Shown one piece after another: positions 1 to 8,206 of a stretch of DNA of 31,280 nucleotides. A model generated the notes under the pieces. It did not search any database. It was given only the letters and a program-made list of their open reading frames with translations, and was not told the DNA's origin. Origin of the DNA: Bacteroidales bacterium (GTDB lineage Bacteria > Bacteroidota > Bacteroidia > Bacteroidales > UBA7960). The stretch lies in contig SKYG01000333.1 in NCBI GenBank assembly GCA_007128045.1, positions 1 to 31,280 on the forward strand, read 5' to 3'. Position 1 is the stretch's first letter; each line of letters begins with the position of its first letter. A program made the translations under genes and the position numbers.

Positions 1-574
1 GTGCGATATGTTCTTCCACGGCTGCCTGTTTCCCCCTTACAAGGTCAAGCACGCTCTCAATGATAAACAGCTGGTTCATGTCGATGTTGCCGTTCCTGAT
101 GTATCCATAGTTAACATACGCCAGGAAAAAATCTTCCAATGGCAAACCACTTTGTGTGATTACAAAATACTGGAGTGAAGCATCCCACATATATGTTTCT
201 GAAATGGCTGCACTGCTTTTTACTTCAACAGCCTTCCAGGTATCCTTATCTTTGTACAGAATATCTAGAGCTACCCGAACACCATTGTATTCAAATGAAG
301 CTTCATAAATTACCGGCACACCTGCTTTAATCAGCTCGGCTGTCTTTTTTATAGCCGCACCCATCTGAAAATGGCTTTTGGGAGATGCATCGACACCGCC
401 GGGAAACAAGTTGCGGGCAAGCAAGCCTACCCGATGTCCCCTGGCAAACTTTGCCAGCTGCTCAGGTGGTAAGCGATCACGCAAAAAGGGTCTTTTCTTA
501 TGCAAATACAGTGATTTCTCACATTGTATCCCTCTGATAAAGGTCGACTTGGATAAAAATGATCGTTCTGCCAT
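1..574 (-). CDS. DUF2779-family protein, PD-(D/E)XK nuclease-like (3' end outside window)
   Basis: Open frame running from an ATG at 574 to the left edge without a stop, so only the N-terminal 191 residues are present. The start reads MAERSFLSKSTFIRGIQCEK, followed by SLYLHKKRP; this opening (LSKS.F..G..C.KSLYL) is characteristic of DUF2779 proteins. Further on, an Asp in ALDILYKD is followed by WKAVEVKSS, which fits the D...ExK catalytic core of the PD-(D/E)XK nuclease superfamily. The Cys in GIQCEK may be one of the Fe-S-type cysteines seen in related Cas4/AddB-like nucleases, but the others would lie outside the window. The physiological role of the family is not established. The start lies 52 bp downstream of the stop of the OmpA-family gene on the same strand, so the two may be co-transcribed. 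Confidence 0.8.
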   Translation of the reverse strand, partial: MAERSFLSKSTFIRGIQCEKSLYLHKKRPFLRDRLPPEQLAKFARGHRVGLLARNLFPGGVDASPKSHFQMGAAIKKTAELIKAGVPVIYEASFEYNGVRVALDILYKDKDTWKAVEVKSSAAISETYMWDASLQYFVITQSGLPLEDFFLAYVNYGYIRNGNIDMNQLFIIESVLDLVRGKQAAVEEHIA

Positions 575-626
575 TTTTTTTCATTTTGTAATATTGCCTC
601 AAAGATCAACAAAATAAATGAAACCA

Positions 627-2573
627 TTATTGATCAAGAATACTAAACTCTGTTCGCCTGTTATTGGCACGCCCTTCTTCTGTATCATTGGTATCAACGG
701 GGCGGGTATCTGCATATCCCTTATAGGTTATCCTGCCTGGATTTATTCCTCGTTCAATTAAATAGTCTGACACACTTTTGGCCCGATTTTCCGATAAGGC
801 CAGGTTATAATCATACGTTCCAATATTGTCTGTATGTCCGCTAATTTCAATACGGACAGTACTATTTTGATCCAAAAACCCGACCAGCTTATCAAGTTCA
901 GCCTCAGACTCCTTCCTAAGTTGAAAGCTATCAGTGTCAAAAAATACATTTCTCAGCACAACTGTCTCACCAGTTCGGACAGCCTGCATAGGCACATCCA
1001 TGAGAAAAGGATCATTGATGTCGCGCGCATTGTCTACACGGAAATGTTCAGAAAAGAAGAGGTATCCCGGCGAGGAAACATTCAAGGCCATGACAGGTTT
1101 CAGGGGAACAACCACGAGAAATTCACCCAGTATGGGATCAGAAGCAGCAAGGTGCAAGGTGTTTCCTGACATCAAGTCAATAAGCTCAAAGGAGGCAGAT
1201 AAAGCATCACCTGTTTCCTTATCATAAACATTCCCTTTGATATAGGTTACCGGTTGTGGCCTGGCCTCTTCATGCAAGGCAAACACGTAAATATCCATAT
1301 CTCCATATCCGCCGGGCTTGTCGGTAGCAAAATAAGCTTTGTCACCTGAAGCGCCAACCACCAGTGAAAATTCATCAGCGTGGGTATTAACCGGGTATCC
1401 AAGGTTAACAGGTTCTGACCAGTTACCAAGTTCATCAAGTTTGCTGTAGAACAAGTCCAGCCCGCCCATGCCCGGATGACCATCAGAAGCGAAGTACAGG
1501 GTCTGGCTATCATGATGTATAAACGGAGATAGTTCACGGCCAGAGGTGTTAATAACTTGTCCCAGGTTTTTCACATCCCCCCACCGTCCCTCGTCATCAC
1601 GGGTTGCAACCCAGATATCCATTTCGCCATGGCTGCCAGGTCTGGCGCTTGAAAAATAGAGATTCTTTCCGTCTGATGAAACAGAGGGCTGGGAATCCCA
1701 ATATGGCGAATTAATACCTGGACCCAGATTTATCGGAGCACTCCATCGTGAGCCTGTTCTCAAAGAATAGTAAATATCACAGCTACCCATACCATCTGCG
1801 CGGTTACAGGCAGTAAAAAACAGTTCCCGTCCATCAGCCGAAAGGCTCTGGGCTCCTTCATTGCCAGAAGTATTTAAAGGAGGCCCCATATCCCTGGCCT
1901 CTGTCCATCGGGTTCCGTCATCATGGCTGATAAAAAAATTCTCAACTTCGGATCTACGGTTGGGAGAACCACTATTCAATGGCAATTTGCGTCTGGTAAA
2001 CACCAGCGTCTGTCCGTCGGCTGTCAGCGAAGGGCTATACTCAGCATCTCTGCTATTCACCCCCGGACCAAGGTTCTCCGGGTTGAAAGGCACGGGGTTC
2101 TCCATGGCTTTGATGGCAAACTGGCATGCAACAATAAGCTGTCTGGCCCGCTCTGCCAAAGCCAGTCTTATTCCATCTAATGAAAGAAATATCTCAAAAG
2201 ACTGTTTGGCCTCCGTATACACCCCTGACTTCAGCCGCAGCTCACCCATATAAAAATGTGCCATTGGGTAAATGGTATCATTGATCGACACAATGGTTTC
2301 GAACAACGTCAGGCTTTCATCAGGTTGGTTAATAGCATAAAAGACCTCCCCCCTTAATATCAGGGCATTCAAAAAAACCGGGTCTCTGGACAGGGCCCTA
2401 TCCGTTTCTTCCAGCACGCGGGTATAGTCGGCAACATAATAAGCCTCCAACGCCCTGTCAAATGCCCTTTGCGCCCTGCGGTTACTACTTTGTCCACTCA
2501 CATGTTGTGCATCAGCCTGAAAAGCGATCAACCATGCACTTACAATTAAAATGGAACGCAATACCCGCATCAT
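627..2573 (-). CDS. TPR / PD40 beta-propeller / OmpA C-terminal domain envelope protein
   Basis: A 648-residue exported protein of a class common in Bacteroidetes. Residues 1-22 are a signal peptide (basic start, hydrophobic run, ending FQADAQ). About 30-140 is TPR-like helical sequence. About 165-430 carries five or so PD40 (WD40-like) units, recognisable by DGQTLVF, DGRELFF, DGKNLYF and SQTLYFASD. About 435-530 resembles a carboxypeptidase-regulatory-like beta-sandwich. About 540-648 is an OmpA C-terminal peptidoglycan-binding domain (FFDTDSFQL, ISGHTDN, LSENRAKSV, NRRTEF). Such proteins link the outer membrane to peptidoglycan, and some relatives belong to type 9 secretion or gliding modules; nothing nearby supports that specific role here. 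It starts 41 bp after queE, with a three-unit 8-bp array in the gap, and precedes the DUF2779 gene. Confidence 0.9.
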   Translation of the reverse strand: MMRVLRSILIVSAWLIAFQADAQHVSGQSSNRRAQRAFDRALEAYYVADYTRVLEETDRALSRDPVFLNALILRGEVFYAINQPDESLTLFETIVSINDTIYPMAHFYMGELRLKSGVYTEAKQSFEIFLSLDGIRLALAERARQLIVACQFAIKAMENPVPFNPENLGPGVNSRDAEYSPSLTADGQTLVFTRRKLPLNSGSPNRRSEVENFFISHDDGTRWTEARDMGPPLNTSGNEGAQSLSADGRELFFTACNRADGMGSCDIYYSLRTGSRWSAPINLGPGINSPYWDSQPSVSSDGKNLYFSSARPGSHGEMDIWVATRDDEGRWGDVKNLGQVINTSGRELSPFIHHDSQTLYFASDGHPGMGGLDLFYSKLDELGNWSEPVNLGYPVNTHADEFSLVVGASGDKAYFATDKPGGYGDMDIYVFALHEEARPQPVTYIKGNVYDKETGDALSASFELIDLMSGNTLHLAASDPILGEFLVVVPLKPVMALNVSSPGYLFFSEHFRVDNARDINDPFLMDVPMQAVRTGETVVLRNVFFDTDSFQLRKESEAELDKLVGFLDQNSTVRIEISGHTDNIGTYDYNLALSENRAKSVSDYLIERGINPGRITYKGYADTRPVDTNDTEEGRANNRRTEFSILDQ

Positions 2574-2588
2574 ATGGATATAAGGTTA

Positions 2589-2612
2589 CAACAAATCAAC
2601 AGATCAACAACT
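2589..2612. repeat. Period-8 tandem array, CAACNNNN class (3 units)
   Basis: Three contiguous 8-bp units, caacaaat, caacagat and caacaact, fill most of the 41-bp gap between queE and the OmpA-family gene. The same units caacaaat and caacagat recur at 26940-26963, more than 24 kb away. On the transcribed strand the array begins within a few bases of the queE stop codon. Confidence 0.6.
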
Positions 2613-2614
2613 GT

Positions 2615-3271
2615 TTAAGGTATATTCATATACTTATGTGCCTGCAATGAAACCATCCATTTGGGATGGTTCATTACATAATCAACGATTTTTGGAAGAA
2701 TTATTTTATGTTGGCTCCACTCGGGTTGTAAAAATAGCTGGCATTTTTCTTTCACCATTTTTGAGTGGTTTTCGGCCCAGATAAAGTCGCTTTCCTGAAA
2801 GATGATCACTTTAAGTTCATCGGCCATCAGCAACATATCTGTTCTGGGCGGCAGGTTGATTTTGGGAGACAGGCATATCCAGTCGAACTGGCCACTCACT
2901 GGATAAGCCCCTGATGTTTCGAGAAAGATTGTATGTCCTGCCTGCCTTAGTGAGGAACACAATGGGTCGAGGTTATACATCAAGGGTTCTCCCCCGGTGA
3001 TGACCACAGACTTTGAAGGAAATTCATTGGCATGATGCAGGATGTCATCCAGTGAGGTTAGTGGATGAAGTGATGCATCCCAGGCTTCTTTCACATCACA
3101 CCAGTGGCAGCCCACATCACAGCCTCCGATACGGATAAACCAGGCAGCCTTGCCCATATTGAATCCTTCCCCCTGTACAGAGTAAAAAACCTCCATAACA
3201 GGCAGCAGCAGACCTTTTTCGAGCAGCAGCCTGTCAGCCTGATTCAAATGATATGGTTTACAGCCTGTCAA
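2615..3271 (-). CDS. queE: 7-carboxy-7-deazaguanine synthase (QueE)
   Basis: Radical SAM enzyme that converts 6-carboxy-5,6,7,8-tetrahydropterin to 7-carboxy-7-deazaguanine in the queuosine/preQ0 pathway. The 218-residue protein shows the QueE signature: FYSVQGEGFNMG near residue 30, then a CxxxCxxC iron-sulfur motif (Cys51, Cys55, Cys58 in GGCDVGCHWCD) and the SAM-binding GGEPLMY near residue 95. The CxxxCxxC motif separates it from generic activating enzymes, and the length is normal for the family. The start overlaps the folD 3' end by 14 bp, indicating translational coupling. No preQ1 riboswitch is possible immediately upstream because folD occupies that sequence. No other queuosine genes are in the window. 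Confidence 0.93.
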   Translation of the reverse strand: MTGCKPYHLNQADRLLLEKGLLLPVMEVFYSVQGEGFNMGKAAWFIRIGGCDVGCHWCDVKEAWDASLHPLTSLDDILHHANEFPSKSVVITGGEPLMYNLDPLCSSLRQAGHTIFLETSGAYPVSGQFDWICLSPKINLPPRTDMLLMADELKVIIFQESDFIWAENHSKMVKEKCQLFLQPEWSQHKIILPKIVDYVMNHPKWMVSLQAHKYMNIP

Positions 3272-4154
3272 TGCCGGGGTATATTTCTTTTTTTGACGCC
3301 TTCAGGGTATTCATTAATAATGAAACAATGGTCATGGGGCCGACACCGCCAGGTACGGGAGTAATATGAGAGGCTTTAGCTGCCACTTCATCAAATTTTA
3401 CGTCGCCAATCAGGCGAAAGCCAGATTTTGTTTTGTCAGATTCGATCCGATGTATGCCGACATCTATGACAACAGCGCCCTCTTTCACCATATCGGCGGT
3501 CACAAATCCAGGTTTCCCGATGGCTACGATGAGAATATCTGCCTTGGAGGTTACCGACTTCAAGTCTTTCGTTTTGCTATGGCAGATGGTAACGGTAGCG
3601 TTTCCAGGTTCTTCATTTCTTGACATCAGCACAGCCATAGGCTTTCCAACGATGTTACTCCGTCCGAGTATGACACAATTTTTTCCCGTAGTTTCTATAC
3701 CACTTCGCATGATCAGTTCCAATATACCATAGGGTGTGGCCGACACGTATGATGGCAGGCCGATGGCCGTACGCCCTACATTTACCGGATGAAACCCGTC
3801 AACATCTTTTTCCGGACGGATGGCCTCTATCACCTTATGATTATCAATATGTTCCGGCAAAGGAAGTTGAACGATCAATCCATCAATCTCCTGATCATTA
3901 TTTATAAAGTCGACTGTTTCAAGGAGTTCTTTCTCAGATACATCATAGGGAAGTTTATATGACGATGACTCGAACCCAACCTCTTGACATGCTTTCGATT
4001 TGCTGTTAACATATGTATGGCTGGCTGGATCATCTCCAACAAGAATGGCTGCCAGGTGCGGTCTTTTCAAGCCTTTATCTGTCAAACGCTCTACTTCCCG
4101 GGCAATCTCACCCTTTATAATCGCAGCAATTTTTTTTCCATCAATTAGTTCCAT
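3258..4154 (-). CDS. folD: Bifunctional methylenetetrahydrofolate dehydrogenase / methenyltetrahydrofolate cyclohydrolase
   Basis: Cytoplasmic enzyme that interconverts 5,10-methylene-THF, 5,10-methenyl-THF and 10-formyl-THF, supplying one-carbon units for purines and formyl-Met-tRNA. The 298-residue length is typical. Visible motifs are VGDDPASHTYVNSKSKAC (substrate-binding Tyr and the catalytic Lys), VQLPLP, the Rossmann nucleotide-binding segment GRSNIVGKP near residue 170 and the C-terminal PVPGGVGPMT. The start MELIDGKKIA is the canonical FolD beginning. The gene lies 160 bp downstream of ffh across a repeat-rich spacer and overlaps queE by 14 bp, so folD-queE form a unit. The palindromic element described at 4198 lies 44 bp before its start codon. 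Confidence 0.95.
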   Translation of the reverse strand: MELIDGKKIAAIIKGEIAREVERLTDKGLKRPHLAAILVGDDPASHTYVNSKSKACQEVGFESSSYKLPYDVSEKELLETVDFINNDQEIDGLIVQLPLPEHIDNHKVIEAIRPEKDVDGFHPVNVGRTAIGLPSYVSATPYGILELIMRSGIETTGKNCVILGRSNIVGKPMAVLMSRNEEPGNATVTICHSKTKDLKSVTSKADILIVAIGKPGFVTADMVKEGAVVIDVGIHRIESDKTKSGFRLIGDVKFDEVAAKASHITPVPGGVGPMTIVSLLMNTLKASKKEIYPGIDRL

Positions 4155-4197
4155 CGGATAGAGAGGGTTTATGGTTTATGGTTTTAAAAATCCGTAG

Positions 4198-4217
4198 GGA
4201 CAGGGCTTGACCTGTCC
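4198..4217. repeat. Imperfect palindromic element, GACAGG..CCTGTC type
   Basis: Stem GGACAGG at 4198-4204 pairs with CCTGTCC at 4211-4217 across the loop gcttga. In layout it resembles the 22-bp perfect palindromes at 18135 and 26882 (GACAAGGC..GCCTTGTC) and is likewise preceded by GTAG-type sequence (gtag at 4194-4197). It lies 44 bp upstream of the folD start codon. Confidence 0.55.
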
Positions 4218-4250
4218 TGGGCTTGACCTGTCCTGGGCTTGACCTGTCTG
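4203..4250. repeat. Tandem repeat, 16-bp unit x 3
   Basis: Two identical copies of gggcttgacctgtcct (4203-4218, 4219-4234) are followed by a third copy with its last two bases changed (4235-4250). The unit is the loop and right arm of the palindromic element at 4198, so the repeat probably arose by duplication of part of that element. Sixteen is twice the 8-bp period of the adjacent array. Confidence 0.8.
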
Positions 4251-4277
4251 AAAGGTTTGAAGGTCTGAACGTCTGAA
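4246..4277. repeat. Period-8 tandem array, GTCTGAAR class (4 units)
   Basis: Units gtctgaaa, ggtttgaa, ggtctgaa and cgtctgaa stand in register between ffh and folD. The same unit family recurs at 30700-30771 and, on the opposite strand, at 18203-18234. The spacer also holds looser period-7 runs (ggtttat at 4166-4186). Confidence 0.55.
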
Positions 4278-4314
4278 GGACAAAGTCAATGTTCAATGTT
4301 TATGGTTTAATGGG

Positions 4315-5655
4315 TTACCGTTTTGCCCCTTTCAGCATATTGGCTAATTTTCCGGCACCACCGGTGGACATCATTCGCATCATCTTACGGGTTTCGTCAA
4401 ATTGTTTAAGCAATCTGTTCACTTCCTGTATACTGGAACCGCTGCCTTCGGCTATTCTCTTCCGGCGGCTTCCATTAAGCAAAGCGGGGTTTTCTCTTTC
4501 AGCAGGTGTCATTGAGTATATAATGGCCTCGATACCTTTGAATGCATCATCTTCAAGGTCAACGTCTCTGATCGCTTTACCCATTCCGGGGATCATCCCA
4601 ATAAGGTCTTTCACATTACCCATCTTTTTGATCTGCTGCATCTGAGAGAGAAAGTCGTTAAAGTTAAATTGGTTTTTGGCAATTTTCTTCTGTAATTTTC
4701 GCGCTTCTTCAACATCATATTGCTCCTGGGCTTTTTCAACAAGAGAGACAATATCACCCATACCCAGGATCCTGTCGGCCATCCTTTTAGGATGGAACAA
4801 GTCCAGGGCGTCAATTTTTTCACCAATACCGACAAACTTGATAGGCTTGGTAACTACCGAGCGTATGGTCAGCGCGGCTCCGCCACGAGTATCCCCATCC
4901 AGTTTTGTAAGAACCACCCCGTCGAAATCCAATCTGTCATTAAAGGCTTTGGCTGTATTCACGGCATCCTGACCGGTCATGGCATCAACTACAAACAATG
5001 TTTCATGCGGATTCAGGGTTTTCTTCAAAGAAGAAATCTCGTCCATCATGGCCTCATCAATAGCCAATCGACCAGCGGTATCAACCACAACCACCTGATG
5101 GCCCATCGTCTGGGCATGGGAAACGGCCTTTTTGGCAATGGCAACGGGATTTTTGCCATCACTGCTATCATCTCCGGCAAACACTTCTACACCAACCTGT
5201 TCTCCCAGAACCTTAAGCTGATCAATGGCTGCAGGCCTGTATACATCACAAGCCACCAGCAGCACCTTTTTACCTTTCTTTGATTTTAAATAGTGAGATA
5301 GTTTGGCAGAAAAAGTCGTTTTCCCACTACCCTGCAGCCCTGCAATCAACACAATGGCAGGATTCCCCTTCAGGTTGATTTCCGAATGGGTATCTCCCAT
5401 TAAGCTCGTTAGCTCCTGATGCACTATCTTTACCATTAACTGCCCTGGAGATACGGAGGTAAGCACATTCTGACCCAGAGCCTTTTCCTTAATAGTATCG
5501 GTAAATGATTTGGCAATTTTAAAGTTCACATCAGCGTCTAACAAGGCCCTGCGAACATCTTTCAGGGTCTCAGCCACATTAATCTCTGTAATATGACCCT
5601 GACCTTTTAACAACTTAAAAGCCTTTTCCAGCTTATCACTTAAATTTTCAAACAT
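4315..5655 (-). CDS. ffh: Signal recognition particle protein Ffh (SRP54)
   Basis: GTPase subunit of the signal recognition particle; it binds 4.5S RNA and hydrophobic signal sequences as they leave the ribosome and docks with FtsY for membrane insertion. The 446-residue protein has the expected order: N-terminal helical bundle (residues 1 to about 90), G domain with GLQGSGKTT at about 106-114, DTAGRLAID and TKLDGDTRGGAA, then the methionine-rich M domain from about residue 320, with MQQIKKMG, IPGM and the RNA-binding segment near SRRKRIAEGSGSSIQEVNRLL. The tail ends with the MMRMMS methionine cluster. The start MFENLSDKLEKAFK is canonical. It is the first gene of a minus-strand run (ffh, folD, queE, OmpA-family). 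Confidence 0.97.
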   Translation of the reverse strand: MFENLSDKLEKAFKLLKGQGHITEINVAETLKDVRRALLDADVNFKIAKSFTDTIKEKALGQNVLTSVSPGQLMVKIVHQELTSLMGDTHSEINLKGNPAIVLIAGLQGSGKTTFSAKLSHYLKSKKGKKVLLVACDVYRPAAIDQLKVLGEQVGVEVFAGDDSSDGKNPVAIAKKAVSHAQTMGHQVVVVDTAGRLAIDEAMMDEISSLKKTLNPHETLFVVDAMTGQDAVNTAKAFNDRLDFDGVVLTKLDGDTRGGAALTIRSVVTKPIKFVGIGEKIDALDLFHPKRMADRILGMGDIVSLVEKAQEQYDVEEARKLQKKIAKNQFNFNDFLSQMQQIKKMGNVKDLIGMIPGMGKAIRDVDLEDDAFKGIEAIIYSMTPAERENPALLNGSRRKRIAEGSGSSIQEVNRLLKQFDETRKMMRMMSTGGAGKLANMLKGAKR

Positions 5656-5677
5656 CCTGTTAATATATTTCTTTGTA

Positions 5678-5685
5678 CAAAAATA
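5678..5685 (-). promoter_or_regulatory. Candidate -7 promoter box for ffh
   Basis: On the minus strand the sequence is TATTTTTG, matching the Bacteroidetes -7 consensus TAnnTTTG, 22 bp upstream of the ffh start codon. No clear TTTG -33 element stands at the usual 19-21 bp spacing, so this rests on one box only. Confidence 0.35.
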
Positions 5686-5764
5686 TCAATAATTATTAAT
5701 TGTTTCTATCTTTATGTTGACGTTAATACGACAGACACATGTCTGAGTTATGAATGAAATTTGT

Positions 5765-5772
5765 TACCTTTG
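5765..5772 (+). promoter_or_regulatory. Candidate -7 promoter box for the TPR-popT-aroE genes
   Basis: TACCTTTG matches the Bacteroidetes -7 box TAnnTTTG and lies 66 bp before the first ATG of the TPR gene. The -33 region is poor. It shares a 183-bp divergent spacer with the ffh promoter. Confidence 0.4.
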
Positions 5773-5838
5773 CACAGGTTTGTTATACGGGGTTCATAAG
5801 AGCACAAACCAACACAGGCCCTGAAAAACAACCGGTTA

Positions 5839-7245
5839 ATGAATATGATGAACAAAGAGCTAGAAGATGATCTGGGTAAACCCTGGCAGGTAGAACGCTA
5901 CGAAGAGCTGTCTGTCAAGAATGAATCTGTTTATTTCGATGTTGGAGATTTCGAAGAAATCATCGACTACTATGTACATCAGGGTTCATACAAAACAGCT
6001 ATTCTGGTAAATGATTATGCGGTCAGGTTGCATCCTTCCGCTATTCCGCTATTGCTCAAAAAGGCCCAATTACTTGCCTCTGTAAACAAAGAAGACCATG
6101 CGCTGAGCATCCTTACGGAGGTAGAAACAATGGAGCCATCCAACAATGATATTTTTCTAACAAAAGGGGCCATTTATTCGCAACTCAGGAACTATGAGAA
6201 GGCCATTGAAGAATACAATAAGGCTATTTTCGGCTCTGAAGAACCGGACTATGTGTATTGTAACATTGCTTTTGAATATGAGAACCTGGGAAATTTTGAC
6301 AAAACCCTTGAATACCTCAGTAAAGCCCTTGATGTGAACCCTGACAATGACCTGGCGATATACGAAGCGGCCTATTGTTTTGACCTGTTGTCGTTGACAG
6401 AAGAGGGTATTTCATTTTTTCACCGTTTGATAGACAGAAACCCATACAGTTCAGAGGCATGGTTTAATCTGGGGGTGTCGTATATTAATGCAGGGCTATA
6501 TGAAAAGGCCATTGACGCACTGGATTATGCATTGGCTATCGATGAGGATCATGAACATTCATGGTTTCATAAAGGATATGTCTTACACCTTATGGAAAGG
6601 TATACAGAAGCCATTGAAGCTTTCGACCATTCCATCATGGAAGATGAAACAGATCCCATGAAGTATTATTATATAGGGGAATGCTATGAGAAGTTATCAG
6701 ACTATTCCCAGGCCAGGAAACTGTATAACAAAACAATTGAGATGGATCCTGCCATTACCGATGCATGGGTAGGTCTGGGGGTGTGTGACCTGGAAGACGA
6801 CATGCCAATAGCGGCGCTGCAATACTTTTTGAAGGGGGTGGAGCTTGATCCGGAAAATGTCAGCTACCTGACACTGCTGGCAAACACCTATTTTACCCTT
6901 GGCAAGAAAAAAGAAGGATGCAGCACCTACGAAAGGGCGTTGGAGCTTGATCCGGCAGACCTTGAAACATGGGTTGAATATGCTGAGGTTCTGGCCAGCA
7001 TAAAGCTTCTTGACAAAGCAACACATATTATCCGTACAGGGCTGGAAACCATACCTGGAAACACAACCCTCATATACCGGCTAAGTGCCTATCTGTTCCT
7101 GGACGGCAAGTCACATGAAGCCTTATATCATCTCGAAGAAGCCTTGTCTTCTGAATATCATGGCCATACAGATATCCTGGACAGATATCCCCAACTTATG
7201 TTATACCCCTCTTTTATGGATGCCATTGAGCGCTACAGGCTTTAA
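5839..7245 (+). CDS. Tetratricopeptide repeat protein
   Basis: A 468-residue protein made almost wholly of TPR units. About ten 34-residue units run from near residue 100 to the C terminus; examples include AIEEYNKAIFGSE, TLEYLSKALDVNPDN, AIDALDYALAIDEDH, ARKLYNKTIEMDPA and ALQYFLKGVELDPEN. There is no signal peptide or membrane segment, so a cytoplasmic scaffold or adaptor is most likely; the partner cannot be read from sequence. The N-terminal 40 residues are acidic and not TPR-like. ATGs at 5839, 5845 and 5848 are all possible starts. It ends 9 bp before popT, so the two are probably co-transcribed, and aroE follows. The conserved neighbourhood may hint at an envelope-related role, but that is inference. 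Confidence 0.88.
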   Translation: MNMMNKELEDDLGKPWQVERYEELSVKNESVYFDVGDFEEIIDYYVHQGSYKTAILVNDYAVRLHPSAIPLLLKKAQLLASVNKEDHALSILTEVETMEPSNNDIFLTKGAIYSQLRNYEKAIEEYNKAIFGSEEPDYVYCNIAFEYENLGNFDKTLEYLSKALDVNPDNDLAIYEAAYCFDLLSLTEEGISFFHRLIDRNPYSSEAWFNLGVSYINAGLYEKAIDALDYALAIDEDHEHSWFHKGYVLHLMERYTEAIEAFDHSIMEDETDPMKYYYIGECYEKLSDYSQARKLYNKTIEMDPAITDAWVGLGVCDLEDDMPIAALQYFLKGVELDPENVSYLTLLANTYFTLGKKKEGCSTYERALELDPADLETWVEYAEVLASIKLLDKATHIIRTGLETIPGNTTLIYRLSAYLFLDGKSHEALYHLEEALSSEYHGHTDILDRYPQLMLYPSFMDAIERYRL

Positions 7246-7254
7246 GACTTCTTT

Positions 7255-8193
7255 ATGCAGCGAACTGTTTCAGATTATTTGTTGATTGTTCTGAAGGGGA
7301 TGGGGATGGGAGCCGCCGACATCATTCCTGGTGTATCAGGCGGAACCATTGCTTTTATTACCGGCATTTACCAGGAGTTGATAAACAGTATCAGGTCGGT
7401 TAATCTGGAAGGGTTGCGAATACTGAAAAAGGAAGGGGTTGTAAATGCCTGGAGACATATAAACGGCAACTTCCTGGTAGCGGTTTTTGGGGGCATCCTG
7501 TTCAGTATTTTTTCTCTGGCCAGGTTGTTCAGCTGGTTGGTCGCAAACTACCAGATGTTGGTTTGGGCATTTTTCTTCGGATTGATAATCGGGTCGGCTA
7601 TATTTGTCGGAAAAAAGATCAGGCATTGGAACTTCGTTACATTATTAATGCTGATATCCGGCACAGCGATTGCATGGTATATTACCATTGCCAGTCCAGC
7701 CACTACGACTGAAGCAATCTGGTTTATAATTATTACCGGCAGCATTGCCATTAGTGCAATGATCCTTCCTGGCATCTCAGGGAGCTTCATCTTATTGCTT
7801 ATGGGTAAATATGAATTCATCCTTAATGCAGTAAAAGACGTTAAAATAATCATTCTTGCCGCCTTTGCTGCCGGATGTGCGATAGGCCTGATCAGCTTCT
7901 CCAACATCATAGCCTGGTTTTTTAAAAATTATCCGAATGCGACCATGGCCATGCTGTCTGGCTTTATGATAGGCTCTCTAAATAAGCTTTGGCCCTGGAA
8001 AGAGGTCATTGAACACCGTCTGAACAGCCATGGTGAGATGGTTCCCTTTCTTGAAAGAAGTATCTTACCACAACAATATGCTGATATGGTTCAGAATGAC
8101 CCTATGATCATCCCCATCATCATTTGCTCTATAGCAGGTATGGGTATTGTTTTACTGTTGGAATACATTGCAAAACCAACAACAACAACATAA
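7255..8193 (+). CDS. DUF368 (PopT-family) polyprenyl-phosphate translocase
   Basis: A 312-residue polytopic membrane protein with the DUF368 signature: GAADIIPGVSGGT near residue 20 and a second, internally repeated form ILPGISGSF near residue 175, implying an inverted or direct duplication of the fold. About eight or more hydrophobic helices follow. DUF368 proteins (PopT) are one of two families reported to recycle undecaprenyl phosphate to the cytoplasmic face of the membrane so that it can be reused for peptidoglycan and glycan export; the other is DedA/UptA. The assignment is to the family; transport itself is inferred. The gene follows the TPR gene by 9 bp and precedes aroE by 13 bp. Confidence 0.88.
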   Translation: MQRTVSDYLLIVLKGMGMGAADIIPGVSGGTIAFITGIYQELINSIRSVNLEGLRILKKEGVVNAWRHINGNFLVAVFGGILFSIFSLARLFSWLVANYQMLVWAFFFGLIIGSAIFVGKKIRHWNFVTLLMLISGTAIAWYITIASPATTTEAIWFIIITGSIAISAMILPGISGSFILLLMGKYEFILNAVKDVKIIILAAFAAGCAIGLISFSNIIAWFFKNYPNATMAMLSGFMIGSLNKLWPWKEVIEHRLNSHGEMVPFLERSILPQQYADMVQNDPMIIPIIICSIAGMGIVLLLEYIAKPTTTT

Positions 8194-8206
8194 CTCCTTA
8201 ATAACC

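Noticed and set aside
1..574. Cas4 or restriction nuclease from a defence island
   Set aside because: The PD-(D/E)XK core is present, but the N terminus matches DUF2779 and no other defence genes are nearby.
4720..5283. 187-codon plus-strand frame opposite ffh
   Set aside because: It is antisense to the highly conserved ffh GTPase domain and shows no domain or coding character of its own.
8147..8206. Longer start for aroE (20 more residues, Gln-rich)
   Set aside because: It lies inside the popT coding sequence in another frame, and the AroE family begins at about FGLIGYPLGHS.
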